DNA of 64,000 nt from Euhalothece natronophila Z-M001 (GCF_007904085.1 NZ_CP042326.1:2852001-2916000), one strand, 5' to 3'; positions 9,269 through 18,705 are shown, counted from the first letter of the stretch. Notes: a model not told the origin generated them from the letters alone. Numbers and translations are program-made.

Positions 9269-10312
9269 TTAAGATTCTGGATTTTTATCGGTTGAGCTAG
9301 GATCGGTTTCTGAGCCTTCATTAGAGGTAGCGGGATCGCTCTCTGATGACTCTGGTTCTCCCGAAGCCGTTTCTTTCCCGGCAACAGCAGAAGAAGCGCG
9401 ATCAGTAAGTTGACGAAATTGATCACTCATCCCCTCTAAACGCTCTTTCCAATCAGGATTAGGTTCCACACCTTCAATAGAACGGTGATAAGCTAGAAGA
9501 GTGGCTGCCATGGCATAGGCATCAGAAACTGCTAACTTAAACATCCATGTTCCAACTAGAACCAATAGCCCTAAGAATACCCGAACTGGCTCAAAGGGAA
9601 TAATTGCTCCTAAAATAATGGCTGGAATCGCTAATATGACTAATACCACTGCCATTTCTAAATAGTTAATAATTGTCAAAGCCACCGCATTCGCCAGTAC
9701 AGGTTTCCAAGCCTGGGCGTATAAAATAATCCCATCTTGGGCAACTGCCCAGACATTTTTCTCTCGATACTGGTAAGCGCGACTTAAAATTGCTTCGTCA
9801 ATATAGGTGGTGGCAAACTTAGACACTTGGGCAATAATTTTATTAAGATTATCTAAGTTAGGGATTGGTAATAATCCTGTTATGCTAGCAACAGTCCGAT
9901 TGATGCGTTTAACAATGCCATCAATCATGAGATCCACTGCAAACATTAAACTAACGTCACGAAAGCGGTCCATCACTTGCCGACGACCATACTGGACTTG
10001 TGACCCTTCAGGGGCGCGACCATAGACAATATACTCAGTCATGACGGCAATATGCGCTGCTTGCAATAAATAGAAAAAATATCGTTTTGCCCAGCGTACT
10101 AATGCCCAAGCCCCGCCAAAGGCAGCTAAAAACACAATGACTCCTAAAATCCCTAAAACTTGCCCTAATAGCCAGGCTACCCCAGCAGCAACAGCAAAAT
10201 AAATGCTTAACCCTAACCCAAGCAAGGCATAAGTGCCAAGCCTGATCCAAATAAAGGGTAACGTTTTTAACAGAAGCCCTACAGCTTCCCCTAAGTAGAG
10301 TTTAACGCCCAT
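9269..10312 (-). CDS. Conserved membrane protein of unknown function
   Basis: Protein of 347 residues that I do not recognise. Residues 1-90 hold two or three hydrophobic segments rich in Leu, Gly and Ala. A polar central part (about 95-195) follows, then two more strongly hydrophobic segments near 205-260. The last 60 residues are soluble and rich in Ser, Glu, Asp and Pro (SESDPATSNEGSE), suggesting a flexible acidic tail. ATG is preceded by AAGGAGAAG on the minus strand, a good ribosome binding site. It appears to be a single-gene transcript. Confidence 0.75.
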   Translation of the reverse strand: MGVKLYLGEAVGLLLKTLPFIWIRLGTYALLGLGLSIYFAVAAGVAWLLGQVLGILGVIVFLAAFGGAWALVRWAKRYFFYLLQAAHIAVMTEYIVYGRAPEGSQVQYGRRQVMDRFRDVSLMFAVDLMIDGIVKRINRTVASITGLLPIPNLDNLNKIIAQVSKFATTYIDEAILSRAYQYREKNVWAVAQDGIILYAQAWKPVLANAVALTIINYLEMAVVLVILAIPAIILGAIIPFEPVRVFLGLLVLVGTWMFKLAVSDAYAMAATLLAYHRSIEGVEPNPDWKERLEGMSDQFRQLTDRASSAVAGKETASGEPESSESDPATSNEGSETDPSSTDKNPES

Positions 10313-10445
10313 TTTAACTTCTCCTTATCATCTTGGGATAACATTAAATCTTCTAATAGTAATATCCTTATAATGTATCGCAAACAGCAGAAACCACAAA
10401 CATCTGTGAGGTATGCTAGAAAGTAAAGTTCACTAATTAAGGGTT

Positions 10446-10640
10446 ATGACTAACGCAACTCTCAAACAACAAGAATTTTCCAAAGACCAACCCAATTGGG
10501 AAAACTTACGAATCGCGATCGCTGCTAGTTCCGGCTTTAAAAGCTGGCAACTTGAAAAAGGGCTTCAATCTTCTCCCGATGAATTAGATGAGCAAGTTCG
10601 GGCTTACTTACGGGAAACCTTAGAAACCCTTGCTTATTAG
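10446..10640 (+). CDS. Small conserved hypothetical protein
   Basis: Sixty-four codons, soluble and helical in character, with a segment FKSWQLEKG and a C-terminal ELDEQVRAYLRETLETLAY. I do not recognise a named family, but similar short proteins occur in cyanobacteria. The frame contains a HIP1 site, as the surrounding genes do, and its codon use matches theirs. It lies 69 bp upstream of pspA on the same strand. Confidence 0.65.
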   Translation: MTNATLKQQEFSKDQPNWENLRIAIAASSGFKSWQLEKGLQSSPDELDEQVRAYLRETLETLAY

Positions 10641-10709
10641 ATTTCTCCATCCGTCATTGGTAAAACGTTATCATCATAAGAAGACTCAATTATAGTAGCA
10701 GTAAAGAGA

Positions 10710-11441
10710 ATGAGTGTTTTACAACGAATCTGGCGAGTGATTCGGGCAAATCTCAATAGCTTATTAAACAAAGCAGAAGATCCCGAAAAAATCCTAGAAC
10801 AAGCAGTGGCGGATATGCAGCAAGACTTGGTCAAGCTGAGACAAGCGGTGGCTCAAGCCATTGCCTCTCAGAAACGCACCGAGCGCCAAGCCTCTCAAGC
10901 GCGTAGTACCGCCGAAGAATGGAAAAAACGGGCTCAACTAGCTTTAGAAAAAGGGAATGAAGAGTTAGCCCGAGAAGCCCTGACCCGTCGCCAAAATCAT
11001 CAGCAAACTGCAGAAAGTTTGGAAGCACAGCTTTCACAACAAAATCAGGTGATTGATAAATTAAAATCTGATATGCGGAAGCTGGAAAATAAAATTTCTG
11101 AGGCAAAAACCAAGAAAGATATGTATATTGCCAGAGCGCGCTCGGCTGAAACCACCCAACGCCTCAATGATATGATGCAGGGGGTAAATGCTGGTAGCTC
11201 TCTCAGTGCCTTTGAGCAAATGGAAGAAAAGGTGATGGAGATGGAAGCCTCCGCCGAAGCCAGCCAAGAACTTGGGCAAGACGATATAGAAAAGCAATTT
11301 GCAGCCCTAGAACAAGGAAGTAATGTCGATTCAGAACTGCAACAGATGAAATCTCAATCGGCGCAGAAAAATCTACCAGAAGGTCAACAAGCAAAAGTTG
11401 ATCAAGAATTGGAACAACTACGCTCAGAATTAAAACAATAA
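10710..11441 (+). CDS. pspA: PspA/IM30 family membrane-protecting protein
   Basis: Protein of 243 residues made almost wholly of coiled coil. It starts with the amphipathic helix MSVLQRIWRVIRANLNSLL and the family signature KAEDPEKILEQAV at about 21-33. PspA/IM30 proteins assemble into large ESCRT-III-like rods on membranes and protect or shape the cytoplasmic or thylakoid membrane. The clear C-terminal helix that marks Vipp1 is not obvious, so PspA is the better label. The next gene follows after 3 bp and is surely cotranscribed. Confidence 0.9.
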   Translation: MSVLQRIWRVIRANLNSLLNKAEDPEKILEQAVADMQQDLVKLRQAVAQAIASQKRTERQASQARSTAEEWKKRAQLALEKGNEELAREALTRRQNHQQTAESLEAQLSQQNQVIDKLKSDMRKLENKISEAKTKKDMYIARARSAETTQRLNDMMQGVNAGSSLSAFEQMEEKVMEMEASAEASQELGQDDIEKQFAALEQGSNVDSELQQMKSQSAQKNLPEGQQAKVDQELEQLRSELKQ

Positions 11442-11444
11442 TTC

Positions 11445-11858
11445 ATGGAACGGGGATTAATCTGGCTTCCGTTATTGGGAATTTTCATTGGCTTGGCTTG
11501 GGCAGGATGGCATGAGTATCAGAAAGTGGAAGCATATCGTTTGTGGGCCGAACAATTCGATCGCGCGAAGTATGATATTAAAGCGGTTTTAGGGCAAAAA
11601 GACGACACCATCACTTGGGGAAAACCTGCCCATCCTTTTCCCCAGGCTCTAGAAAGTTTTTCCTTAAAAGAAGTAAGCAAGATTGATCTCTTGGTCAATG
11701 GAGAATCCATTTCTCTTGATGATCCTCCTCGCCGTGGTAAGCCTAGTATTGCCTTTACCTTTAAGCAAGGGGAAACTGTGATGATTCCCTTTACAGAAGT
11801 CTCGCTCGCGGCTCAATGGACACAAAAACTGCAAGAACTCAAAGCTGAGGAAGTTTAA
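11445..11858 (+). CDS. Membrane-anchored hypothetical protein in the pspA operon
   Basis: Protein of 137 residues with one N-terminal membrane segment (about residues 4-21, LIWLPLLGIFIGLAWAGW) followed by a soluble domain of about 115 residues. The soluble part has a beta-rich pattern (IDLLVNGESISLDD, SIAFTFKQGETVMIPF) and I do not recognise it. It starts 3 bp after pspA, so it is probably a membrane partner or accessory of the PspA assembly; that role is inferred from context. It ends 16 bp from the end of the convergent cph2 gene, with a palindromic GCGCGATCGCGC site in the gap. Confidence 0.8.
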   Translation: MERGLIWLPLLGIFIGLAWAGWHEYQKVEAYRLWAEQFDRAKYDIKAVLGQKDDTITWGKPAHPFPQALESFSLKEVSKIDLLVNGESISLDDPPRRGKPSIAFTFKQGETVMIPFTEVSLAAQWTQKLQELKAEEV

Positions 11859-11874
11859 CAAGCGCGATCGCGCT

Positions 11875-14800
11875 TTAGGCTGCCGAATCACAGATTCGAT
11901 CGCGCCCCTGTAACTTTGCCTCATAAAGGGCTTGATCTGCATCTCGAATTAACTCTTTACGACTATGGTTCTCACTAGGAATTACACAACCGATTCCTAA
12001 ACTGAGAGTCACATAGGATTTAACCGAGGATTTTTCATGAGAAAGATTGAGATCCGCCACCGCTTTCCGCGCTCTTTCTGCAACAACAAAGGCTTTTTCC
12101 TTAGGAGTGCCGGGAAGAATAATCGCAAACTCTTCCCCCCCATAACGAGCAACGCAATCATCTACTCGATAAGCAACACTTCGCAACGCCTGAGCCACCT
12201 GTCTGAGACAATCATCTCCCCACTGATGCCCATAATGATCATTAAACACCTTAAACTCATCAATATCGCACAAAATTAGAGATAATGGTTTCTGCTCCCG
12301 TTGTAACCGTTGCCAGTGGTGATCTAACATTTCATCAAACCAGCGTCGATTATAAAGTTGGGTTAAACCATCTTTAATCGCAAGTTCTTCTAACTTCTTA
12401 TTCGCCTGTTGTAGTTGTTGGTAAAGTTCTGCCTGATGAATAGCGACACCCACTTGAGTTGCCAATTGAGTTAAGAGAGTGATTTCATTGGGATGCCAAA
12501 GGCGCACATCTCGACAATGATGGGCAATGAGTAACCCCCACAACTGTTCTTGATGTAAAATTGGAATCACTAAATTAGCCCGTACTTGCAATGAGCGTAA
12601 CATCTCTTTATAACAAAGAGTCATCTGGCTCGCTTCAATATCCTCAATCGCTAAAACCCGTCCATTTTTATATAACGGCGCAGATTTAGTTTCAAAACAA
12701 GGATCCTCAATAGTTTGGTCTAATAGGGAATCCCAAGGCTCAATCACCGATTCAGTGACAATTGTTCCACTCCAGTCTTCTTGAAATTGATAAAGGATAA
12801 CCCGATCAGTTTCTAAAAATTCCTGAATTTCTTTTACAGTTACTTGGAAAATTTCCTCTAAATCTAACGAAGCATGAACTTGTTGGCTAATCTCAGCAAT
12901 CAGCTGTTCCCGTCGCGTTTGAGTAAACAGTTGTTGCAGGGAGGAAGAAGGAGCTTTAGAATCACCACTAGGGAGTTGAGGGCTATTTTCCATATTTTCA
13001 GAGTTGCTAATTTGACCAATTTGTAGATCAAAGATGGAATTTTCGATCGCGCTATTAAAGAGAAACTCGGTCATCTCATCAGCAGAAAGAGGGTGACTAA
13101 TGAAATAGCCTTGCACCTCTTGAGAAGATTTAGCACCATCGGTATTAATACACATCGAACGTAGAGCATCTAATTGGTGTAGATTTTCCATCCCTTCAGC
13201 AACTAAACGCAGGTTTAAGCCTTGTGCCAAAGCTATCACACTATTGACAATTGCAGTGTCAATCACACTGGTTTTAATCTCTTTAATAAATGTGCGATCA
13301 ATTTTGAGGGTATTTAGGGGAAAAGATTTAATGGCATTGAGGGAAGAATACCCCATGCCAAAATCATCAAGGGCAACACTCACTCCCATTTCTTGCAACT
13401 TTTGTAATGTCCAATAAGTGAGATCAACATTTTGGGCTACAGTGGTTTCAGTGATTTCAATTTCTAACCCTGCTGCAGGAACATTTGTTTCTTCTAAAAC
13501 TTGTTGAATTACATTAACAAAATGAGTTTGTTGAAATTGACGAGCAGAAATATTAATAGCAACTCGCAACTCTGTAAGTCCGTTTTCTCGCCATTGGGCT
13601 AATTGCTGACAGGCTTTTTTTAGTACCCAATGCCCAATTTCACAAATGAGATCGCTTTCTTCCACAAAGGGAATAAAATGTTGAGGGGATAACAACCCTT
13701 GTTCAGGATGTTGCCAACGAATGAGGGCTTCCACCGCAGTAACTTTGCCAGTTTCTAAATCCACCTGTGGCTGGTAATAAAGGCAAAAATCTTCATTTTG
13801 CAGAGAATTGCGAATCTCGGTTTCCAGGGTGAGAGGGTTAAGCGGCGATCGCAACGAGGGGCTATAAACCTGATAACAGTTTCTCCCTTGTTCTTTCGCG
13901 CTATACATGGCGGTTTCTGCATTCATTAAAAGGGTTTCGGCATCTGTGCCATCATAGGGACTAATGGCAACCCCCCAACTCCCCTTGACATAAATTTCAT
14001 GTCCTAATAGAGAGAACGGTTCTTGGAAGCTCATCCCGATTTCTCTAACCAGATTTTCAATTTCGGCACTATTGAGATGGTTTAAATTTTGCAAGAGAAT
14101 AACGAATTTATCCCCATGCCAATGGGCTAATAAGCCTTCTATTTCCGATAAGTGGTTTTGCAGGCGTTTTGACACTAATTTTAAGAGTTCATCTCCAGCG
14201 TTATGCCCAAGGGTATTATTCACCTGCTGAAAGCGATCTAAATCCAAAAAGATCACCGCAAATAAATCTTGTTTCTCAGTTGCTTCTGTGGTCAAGGATT
14301 TTAATTTCTCTGTAAAGTCTTGACGATTCGGTAACTCTATCAAAGAACGGTTATGAGTTTTCCAGATTATGTCCTGATTTAAATTTTGTTGTTGAAACCC
14401 CTCTTGCCAAGTTTGCGCGATCGCGCTACCTAACTTCATTTCCTCAGTTGTCCAACTCTCAATCGCGGCTTTTTTCTTAATTTCTTGCCAAGGAGAGAAA
14501 GAGGGCCGAAGTTGTCGCATTTCTAAAGTAGATTTCGGTGGACGACCAGCCCACCAGATAGTTTCTGGTTCATTTTCTCGAAAAATGGTTAAATATCCCT
14601 CTCGATAAGACGTTGCCATCAGGGGAATAATTAGAGCCGAATAGGGAGGGGAGGCTTTAGCATCCAGTTCATAAGCCAACACTGACATCCCCACATCGGG
14701 AAAAGACATTTGATCTGCTTCTAACAAACATTTTTGCCACTCTTGGCTTTCCTCTAATATGTCTCCTGCTTGACTCGGAATTACCTTTTCACTCCGCCTT

Positions 14801-15510
14801 AAAGGGACTTGCTTTCCAAACTGATAAACCTCACTTTTTCCTCTCAATCCCTGTAGATAAATTCTGCCGCCGCAACCACCGAGACTTTTCACTGCCACTT
14901 CTAAAAGCTTGTTTAGAGGAGGATTTGCTGTATTTTGCAATAAACTCCGAATCTTTTTTAGCGTTTGTTCACGGTGTAGCAACGCCTGTTGATAATGGGA
15001 TAAGATCTCTGTTGTCAGTAATAATGTTAAACGCTCTCCTAGCAGTTCTAACATAGTCAACTCACCTTTTTGCCAACAATGAGAGCGACTGTCATGAATC
15101 AACAGTAAACCCCACAATTCCTCTTGGATAATAATGGGATAAGTCAAACTAGCTTCTATTCCCAACTGTTTTAAATATTTCAAATGACAATGAGATGAAC
15201 TAACATAAGCATTTGCAGTGGGTTGATTGGGGCGTCGCTGAATTTGTTGCTGAGAAGGTACATCCACTAAAACCCGCACCTGTTCCTCTAAAAAGCGTTT
15301 CCGAGCTACCTCAGGAATATCTGATGCTGGAAAGCGCAATCCTAATAGCGAGACTAAATTGGCGTTCTGAGCAAGGCTTTCTACGATTACTTCTCCGCTC
15401 TTATCCTCTAAAAATTGATAAACTGCCACTCGATCAACTTCCAAAAACTCACTAATTTCCTGGACGGTTTCTTGAATGCGTTGTGATACAGATTGAATCA
15501 ATTTCTTCAT
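11875..15510 (-). CDS. cph2: Cph2-type phytochrome / cyclic-di-GMP enzyme (GAF-PHY-GGDEF-EAL-GAF-GGDEF)
   Basis: Photoreceptor of 1211 residues with the Cph2 domain order. GAF1 (about 1-165) has the phytochrome PASDIP motif at 61-66 and bilin-binding Cys108-His109 in SSHCHLKYL. The PHY-like domain (about 170-370) has WWAG at 319-322 and RPSFSPW at 335-341. There is no N-terminal PAS domain, so it is a knotless phytochrome. GGDEF1 is degenerate (HGDKF, 465-469). The EAL domain keeps EALIRW (594), DDFG and AEGME and looks active as a c-di-GMP phosphodiesterase. GAF3 is a DXCF cyanobacteriochrome (DPCF, Cys938; second Cys966 followed by Tyr). GGDEF2 has GGEEF at 1124-1128 and should be an active cyclase. 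Light-dependent c-di-GMP control of motility is the known role of the family. Confidence 0.9.
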   Translation of the reverse strand: MKKLIQSVSQRIQETVQEISEFLEVDRVAVYQFLEDKSGEVIVESLAQNANLVSLLGLRFPASDIPEVARKRFLEEQVRVLVDVPSQQQIQRRPNQPTANAYVSSSHCHLKYLKQLGIEASLTYPIIIQEELWGLLLIHDSRSHCWQKGELTMLELLGERLTLLLTTEILSHYQQALLHREQTLKKIRSLLQNTANPPLNKLLEVAVKSLGGCGGRIYLQGLRGKSEVYQFGKQVPLRRSEKVIPSQAGDILEESQEWQKCLLEADQMSFPDVGMSVLAYELDAKASPPYSALIIPLMATSYREGYLTIFRENEPETIWWAGRPPKSTLEMRQLRPSFSPWQEIKKKAAIESWTTEEMKLGSAIAQTWQEGFQQQNLNQDIIWKTHNRSLIELPNRQDFTEKLKSLTTEATEKQDLFAVIFLDLDRFQQVNNTLGHNAGDELLKLVSKRLQNHLSEIEGLLAHWHGDKFVILLQNLNHLNSAEIENLVREIGMSFQEPFSLLGHEIYVKGSWGVAISPYDGTDAETLLMNAETAMYSAKEQGRNCYQVYSPSLRSPLNPLTLETEIRNSLQNEDFCLYYQPQVDLETGKVTAVEALIRWQHPEQGLLSPQHFIPFVEESDLICEIGHWVLKKACQQLAQWRENGLTELRVAINISARQFQQTHFVNVIQQVLEETNVPAAGLEIEITETTVAQNVDLTYWTLQKLQEMGVSVALDDFGMGYSSLNAIKSFPLNTLKIDRTFIKEIKTSVIDTAIVNSVIALAQGLNLRLVAEGMENLHQLDALRSMCINTDGAKSSQEVQGYFISHPLSADEMTEFLFNSAIENSIFDLQIGQISNSENMENSPQLPSGDSKAPSSSLQQLFTQTRREQLIAEISQQVHASLDLEEIFQVTVKEIQEFLETDRVILYQFQEDWSGTIVTESVIEPWDSLLDQTIEDPCFETKSAPLYKNGRVLAIEDIEASQMTLCYKEMLRSLQVRANLVIPILHQEQLWGLLIAHHCRDVRLWHPNEITLLTQLATQVGVAIHQAELYQQLQQANKKLEELAIKDGLTQLYNRRWFDEMLDHHWQRLQREQKPLSLILCDIDEFKVFNDHYGHQWGDDCLRQVAQALRSVAYRVDDCVARYGGEEFAIILPGTPKEKAFVVAERARKAVADLNLSHEKSSVKSYVTLSLGIGCVIPSENHSRKELIRDADQALYEAKLQGRDRICDSAA

Positions 15511-15685
15511 GAAAGTTACTAAAATGGGGCGGACTTGATCTTAAAATAATGATTTCTTATGTTTCTATCGTAACAATTACCAGATTTAATGATTATCCGT
15601 TTGAGGTACAATGGGCTAGTTAAGGAACTGTCATATCGAGAATACACCTTCCTCATCATTGCACAGTAGCATAACCTCAATAGTG

Positions 15686-16165
15686 ATGAATATCACCCTT
15701 GCCAATGCAGAAGCAACTCAAGCACTGGGAAATAAGTTAGGAGAAATCCTTGTTCCTAATAGTGTAATTTTATTATTTGGGGAACTTGGGGCGGGAAAAA
15801 CCACCTTTGTGCAAGGTTTAGGAGAAGGTTTAGGCATAACAATCCCCATTGTTAGCCCTACTTTTACTTTAGTTAATGAATATCAACAAGGACGGCTTCC
15901 CCTTTACCATTTAGACTTATACCGCTTAGAAAGTCCTGAAGCCATTGCAGGCTTATTTCCGGAAACTTACTGGGAAGGAAAAGAAGTTCGCCCTGGGATT
16001 ACTGCTATTGAATGGGCAAACCGACTTCCTTATTTGCCAGAGAGTTATCTAGAAGTGAGTCTCTTCCAAACAGAGGTTGCTCGTCAAGCTAAAATAGAAT
16101 TTTATCCTCACAATTCTGAAGCAAGGTTATCTATTTTTAAAATTATTAAAGATATAGCAATATGA
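15686..16165 (+). CDS. tsaE: tRNA threonylcarbamoyladenosine biosynthesis ATPase TsaE
   Basis: P-loop ATPase of the TsaB-TsaD-TsaE machine that makes t6A at position 37 of ANN-reading tRNAs. The Walker A box GELGAGKTT lies near residues 33-41, followed by SPTFTLVNEY and the HLDLYRLE motif. The ATG at 15686 (159 codons) is preferred over an in-frame TTG nine codons earlier, because the family starts near NITLANAEAT. The gene's last four codons and stop lie inside the terminal repeat of a MITE, so the native C-terminus (ending IKDIAI) was rewritten by insertion. The core motifs are untouched. Confidence 0.9.
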   Translation: MNITLANAEATQALGNKLGEILVPNSVILLFGELGAGKTTFVQGLGEGLGITIPIVSPTFTLVNEYQQGRLPLYHLDLYRLESPEAIAGLFPETYWEGKEVRPGITAIEWANRLPYLPESYLEVSLFQTEVARQAKIEFYPHNSEARLSIFKIIKDIAI

Positions 16166-16266
16166 TCTCATTGGTAAACACTCCCTTAACTTGTGATCCC
16201 CCCTAACCCCCCTTATTAAAGGGGGGAACTAAGGTGGCAGTTTACAACTAAATTAAAATTGCTATA
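16153..16266 (+). mobile_element. MITE copy 1 (TATAGCAAT ends), 114 bp
   Basis: The element starts with TATAGCAAT and ends with the complement ATTGCTATA. Its core is a G/C-rich hairpin (CCCCCCTT, ATTA, AAGGGGGG). It carries the stop codon of tsaE at its left end and shares four bases (TATA) with the next copy. It encodes nothing. TA-ended short elements like this are usually mobilised by IS630/Tc1-type transposases; the IS630 in this window has different ends. Confidence 0.75.
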
Positions 16267-16412
16267 GCAATATGATCTCATTTGTAAAAACTAGCTCAAC
16301 ATTACGTAGGCTGAAAGCCGTGCCGAAGGCTTCCCCCCCACCCCCCTTAGTAAGGGGGGAATTAAAGGGGGGATCAAATGCAGGAATTTACAACTGATTT
16401 AGGATTGCTATA
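16263..16412 (+). mobile_element. MITE copy 2 (TATAGCAAT ends), 150 bp, in tandem with copy 1
   Basis: Same terminal bases and same flanking subterminal sequence as copies 3 and 4 (GATCTCATTTGTAAAAACTA on the left, TTACAACTGATTTAGG on the right). It has about 24 extra bases (GTAGGCTGAAAGCCG and following) before the central CCCCCCTTAGTAAGGGGGG hairpin. It lies in the same orientation as copy 1 and overlaps it by TATA. Together the pair fills the gap between tsaE and the next gene. Confidence 0.8.
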
Positions 16413-16438
16413 CCTCAGTTAAATAAAAAGTATTTTCC

Positions 16439-16825
16439 ATGTTTAAAATTACTCAATTAATGGTTGGCTTCCTTCTTGCCTTTTTACTTCTATTTCCTGA
16501 TCTTGCTTATGCTGCCACAATTGGTAAATCAGAGAGACGAGAATTACGAGAATATGCTTGCCTTCGTTATGATGCTAATGAAGAAAAAGAAGAAACAATT
16601 AGAAAGATAACCGATAAAATTTCCTCTCAGTATTATGAAGATTTTCAGAAGAAGTTTTATATAAATGGGTTTACAGATAAAGCTAAAGATTATGCTCAAG
16701 ACTTACTCAAAGATTTAAAGCCTAAATTTCAGAAAATGGCAGCAGATCTTTATGATATAGGAACCTTGAAAGAATACTGCACTGACGAAAAAATTAAACA
16801 ACTGAAACGGGAAGAGAAAACCTAG
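16439..16825 (+). CDS. Small secreted hypothetical protein
   Basis: Protein of 128 residues with a clear Sec signal peptide: a basic start, a hydrophobic core (LMVGFLLAFLLLFPDLAYA) and a likely cleavage after AYA near residue 25. The mature part is charged and helical, rich in Lys and Glu, with two cysteines (CLRYD and EYCTDE) that could form a disulphide bond in the periplasm. I do not recognise a family. The next gene starts 12 bp downstream with its own ribosome binding site, so the two may be cotranscribed. Confidence 0.7.
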   Translation: MFKITQLMVGFLLAFLLLFPDLAYAATIGKSERRELREYACLRYDANEEKEETIRKITDKISSQYYEDFQKKFYINGFTDKAKDYAQDLLKDLKPKFQKMAADLYDIGTLKEYCTDEKIKQLKREEKT

Positions 16826-16837
16826 GGAGAAAATCAG

Positions 16838-17308
16838 ATGGTAGCTCAATCATCACAAGCCTTAAAAGATCTTTATGAGAAAGACTTTGTTTTATGGATT
16901 GACCAAACAGCAGAACAAATTCGGCAAGGAAACATTAATAATTTAGACTGGGAAAATCTTTTAGCGGAGATAGAGGCGTTGGGGAGAGAACAGAGAAATA
17001 AAGTAGAAAGCTATCTAATTCAAACGATTAAAAATTTATTAATGTATCAATATTGGCAGTCAGAAAAGGTTTATTGTGAGCGCGGATGGATAGAGGAAAT
17101 TGATAATTTTCGGATTGAATTAGAAATTTTACTAAGATCGAAGACACTTTATAACTATGGAATCTCTATTTTGGAAAACTGTTATCAAAAAGCAAAACGT
17201 TCGGTCATCAAAAAAACAGAATTTTCGGCTAGGGTGTTTCCTGAAAAATGTCCTTATACTTGGGAAGAGGTAATAGACTTTGATTTTTTGCCTGAGTCCA
17301 ATTCCTAA
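16838..17308 (+). CDS. DUF29 domain-containing protein
   Basis: Protein of 156 residues with the DUF29 pattern: LYEKDFVLWIDQTAEQIR near the start, NLDWENLLAEIEALGREQRNKVESYL in the middle, and a run leading to YCERGWIEEIDNFR. DUF29 proteins are numerous in cyanobacteria, helical and of unknown function. The start is supported by AGGGAG upstream. It follows the small secreted protein by 12 bp. Confidence 0.88.
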   Translation: MVAQSSQALKDLYEKDFVLWIDQTAEQIRQGNINNLDWENLLAEIEALGREQRNKVESYLIQTIKNLLMYQYWQSEKVYCERGWIEEIDNFRIELEILLRSKTLYNYGISILENCYQKAKRSVIKKTEFSARVFPEKCPYTWEEVIDFDFLPESNS

Positions 17309-17376
17309 CCTTGTATCAAATTTATCAAAATGTACGATAAAATAGGGAAGCTCGGAGTTTAGTGATATGAATCTCG

Positions 17377-18684
17377 ATGGTTGCCCTAGAAACAACGCCT
17401 AATTCCTTATCAAGTCTCGCTCAACAAACCCAAAACGCCGCAAAACAGTTAGCTATCTTATCGACACAGCAACGAAACGAAGCATTAAGCGCGATCGCGC
17501 AGGCGCTATCTACCTATCAAGACGACATTATTACTGCCAACGCCAAAGACTGTGAACAAGCCAAAATCGACGGCATTCCAGAAGCGCTACAAGCCAGATT
17601 AAAGTTAGATCAAAATAAATTACAAAGCGCGATCGCTGGTATTGAAGATGTTGCTAAACTCCCTGATCCCATTGGAACCACTCAAATTAACCGCGAACTT
17701 GACAAAGGATTAATCTTAAAACGCCTTACTTGCCCCTTAGGAGTCTTAGGAGTCATTTTTGAAGCCCGTCCCGATGCCCTCATTCAGATTACTAGTTTAG
17801 CGATTAAATCGGGGAATGGCGTAATTTTAAAGGGAGGCAAAGAAGCCCTTAATTCTTGTCAAACTTTAACCCAAGTTATTCATAATGCTTTAGCAGAAAC
17901 GGATGTTCCTCCAGAAGCAGTGCAACTTCTTACCACTCGCGCTGAAATTCAAGAGTTATTAGCCTTAGATCAATATGTTGATTTAATTATTCCCAGAGGT
18001 TCTAATTCTTTTGTCCGCTATATTCAGGAAAACACGAATATTCCTGTTTTAGGACACGCCGATGGCATTTGTCATATTTATATTGATCAAGAAGCTGATC
18101 TCAACAAAGCGGTTACCCTGACTGTTGATTCTAAAACCCAATATCCGGCAGCCTGTAATGCAGTAGAAACCCTGTTAGTTCACCAGGCTATTGCTAAGGA
18201 CGTTTTACCGTTACTGGAAAAAGCAATGACCGAAAAAGGGGTTACTTTACGCGGTGATCAAGCAACTCGTCAAATTTTACCGCAAATTGAAGAAGCCACA
18301 GCAACAGATTGGGAAACTGAATATGGAGGCTTAATATTAGCCGTTAAAGTTGTGGAAAGTGCCGCAAGCGCGATCGCGCATATTCAAACTTATAGCTCAA
18401 AACATACCGAAGCTATTATCACTGAAAATAGTAATCTTGCTCAAACATTTCTCCATCAGGTTGATGCCGCCGGAGTCTTCCATAACTGTTCCACTCGTTT
18501 CTCCGATGGCTTTCGTTATGGCTTTGGCGCAGAAGTCGGTATTAGCACTCAAAAAATGCCTCCAAGAGGGCCAGTGGGGTTAGAAGGATTGGTAACTTAT
18601 AAATATCAACTTACGGGAGATGGACATATTGCGGCTACCTATAGTGGGGAGAATGCAAAACCTTTTACCCACAAAGATTTGTAA
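17377..18684 (+). CDS. proA: Glutamate-5-semialdehyde dehydrogenase (gamma-glutamyl phosphate reductase)
   Basis: NADPH-dependent enzyme of proline synthesis that reduces gamma-glutamyl phosphate to glutamate-5-semialdehyde in the cytoplasm. The aldehyde dehydrogenase-superfamily fold is shown by [10 protein letters not shown] (about 125-134), KGGKEA near 152-157, IPRGSNSFV near 205-213, and the catalytic Cys260 in [12 protein letters not shown]. At 435 residues it has the usual family length. It stands alone, with no proB next to it, and ends 21 bp from a convergent gene. Confidence 0.96.
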   Translation: MVALETTPNSLSSLAQQTQNAAKQLAILSTQQRNEALSAIAQALSTYQDDIITANAKDCEQAKIDGIPEALQARLKLDQNKLQSAIAGIEDVAKLPDPIGTTQINRELDKGLILKRLTCPLGVLGVIFEARPDALIQITSLAIKSGNGVILKGGKEALNSCQTLTQVIHNALAETDVPPEAVQLLTTRAEIQELLALDQYVDLIIPRGSNSFVRYIQENTNIPVLGHADGICHIYIDQEADLNKAVTLTVDSKTQYPAACNAVETLLVHQAIAKDVLPLLEKAMTEKGVTLRGDQATRQILPQIEEATATDWETEYGGLILAVKVVESAASAIAHIQTYSSKHTEAIITENSNLAQTFLHQVDAAGVFHNCSTRFSDGFRYGFGAEVGISTQKMPPRGPVGLEGLVTYKYQLTGDGHIAATYSGENAKPFTHKDL

Positions 18685-18705
18685 AGCAACTCCTGAAATC
18701 TCTTT

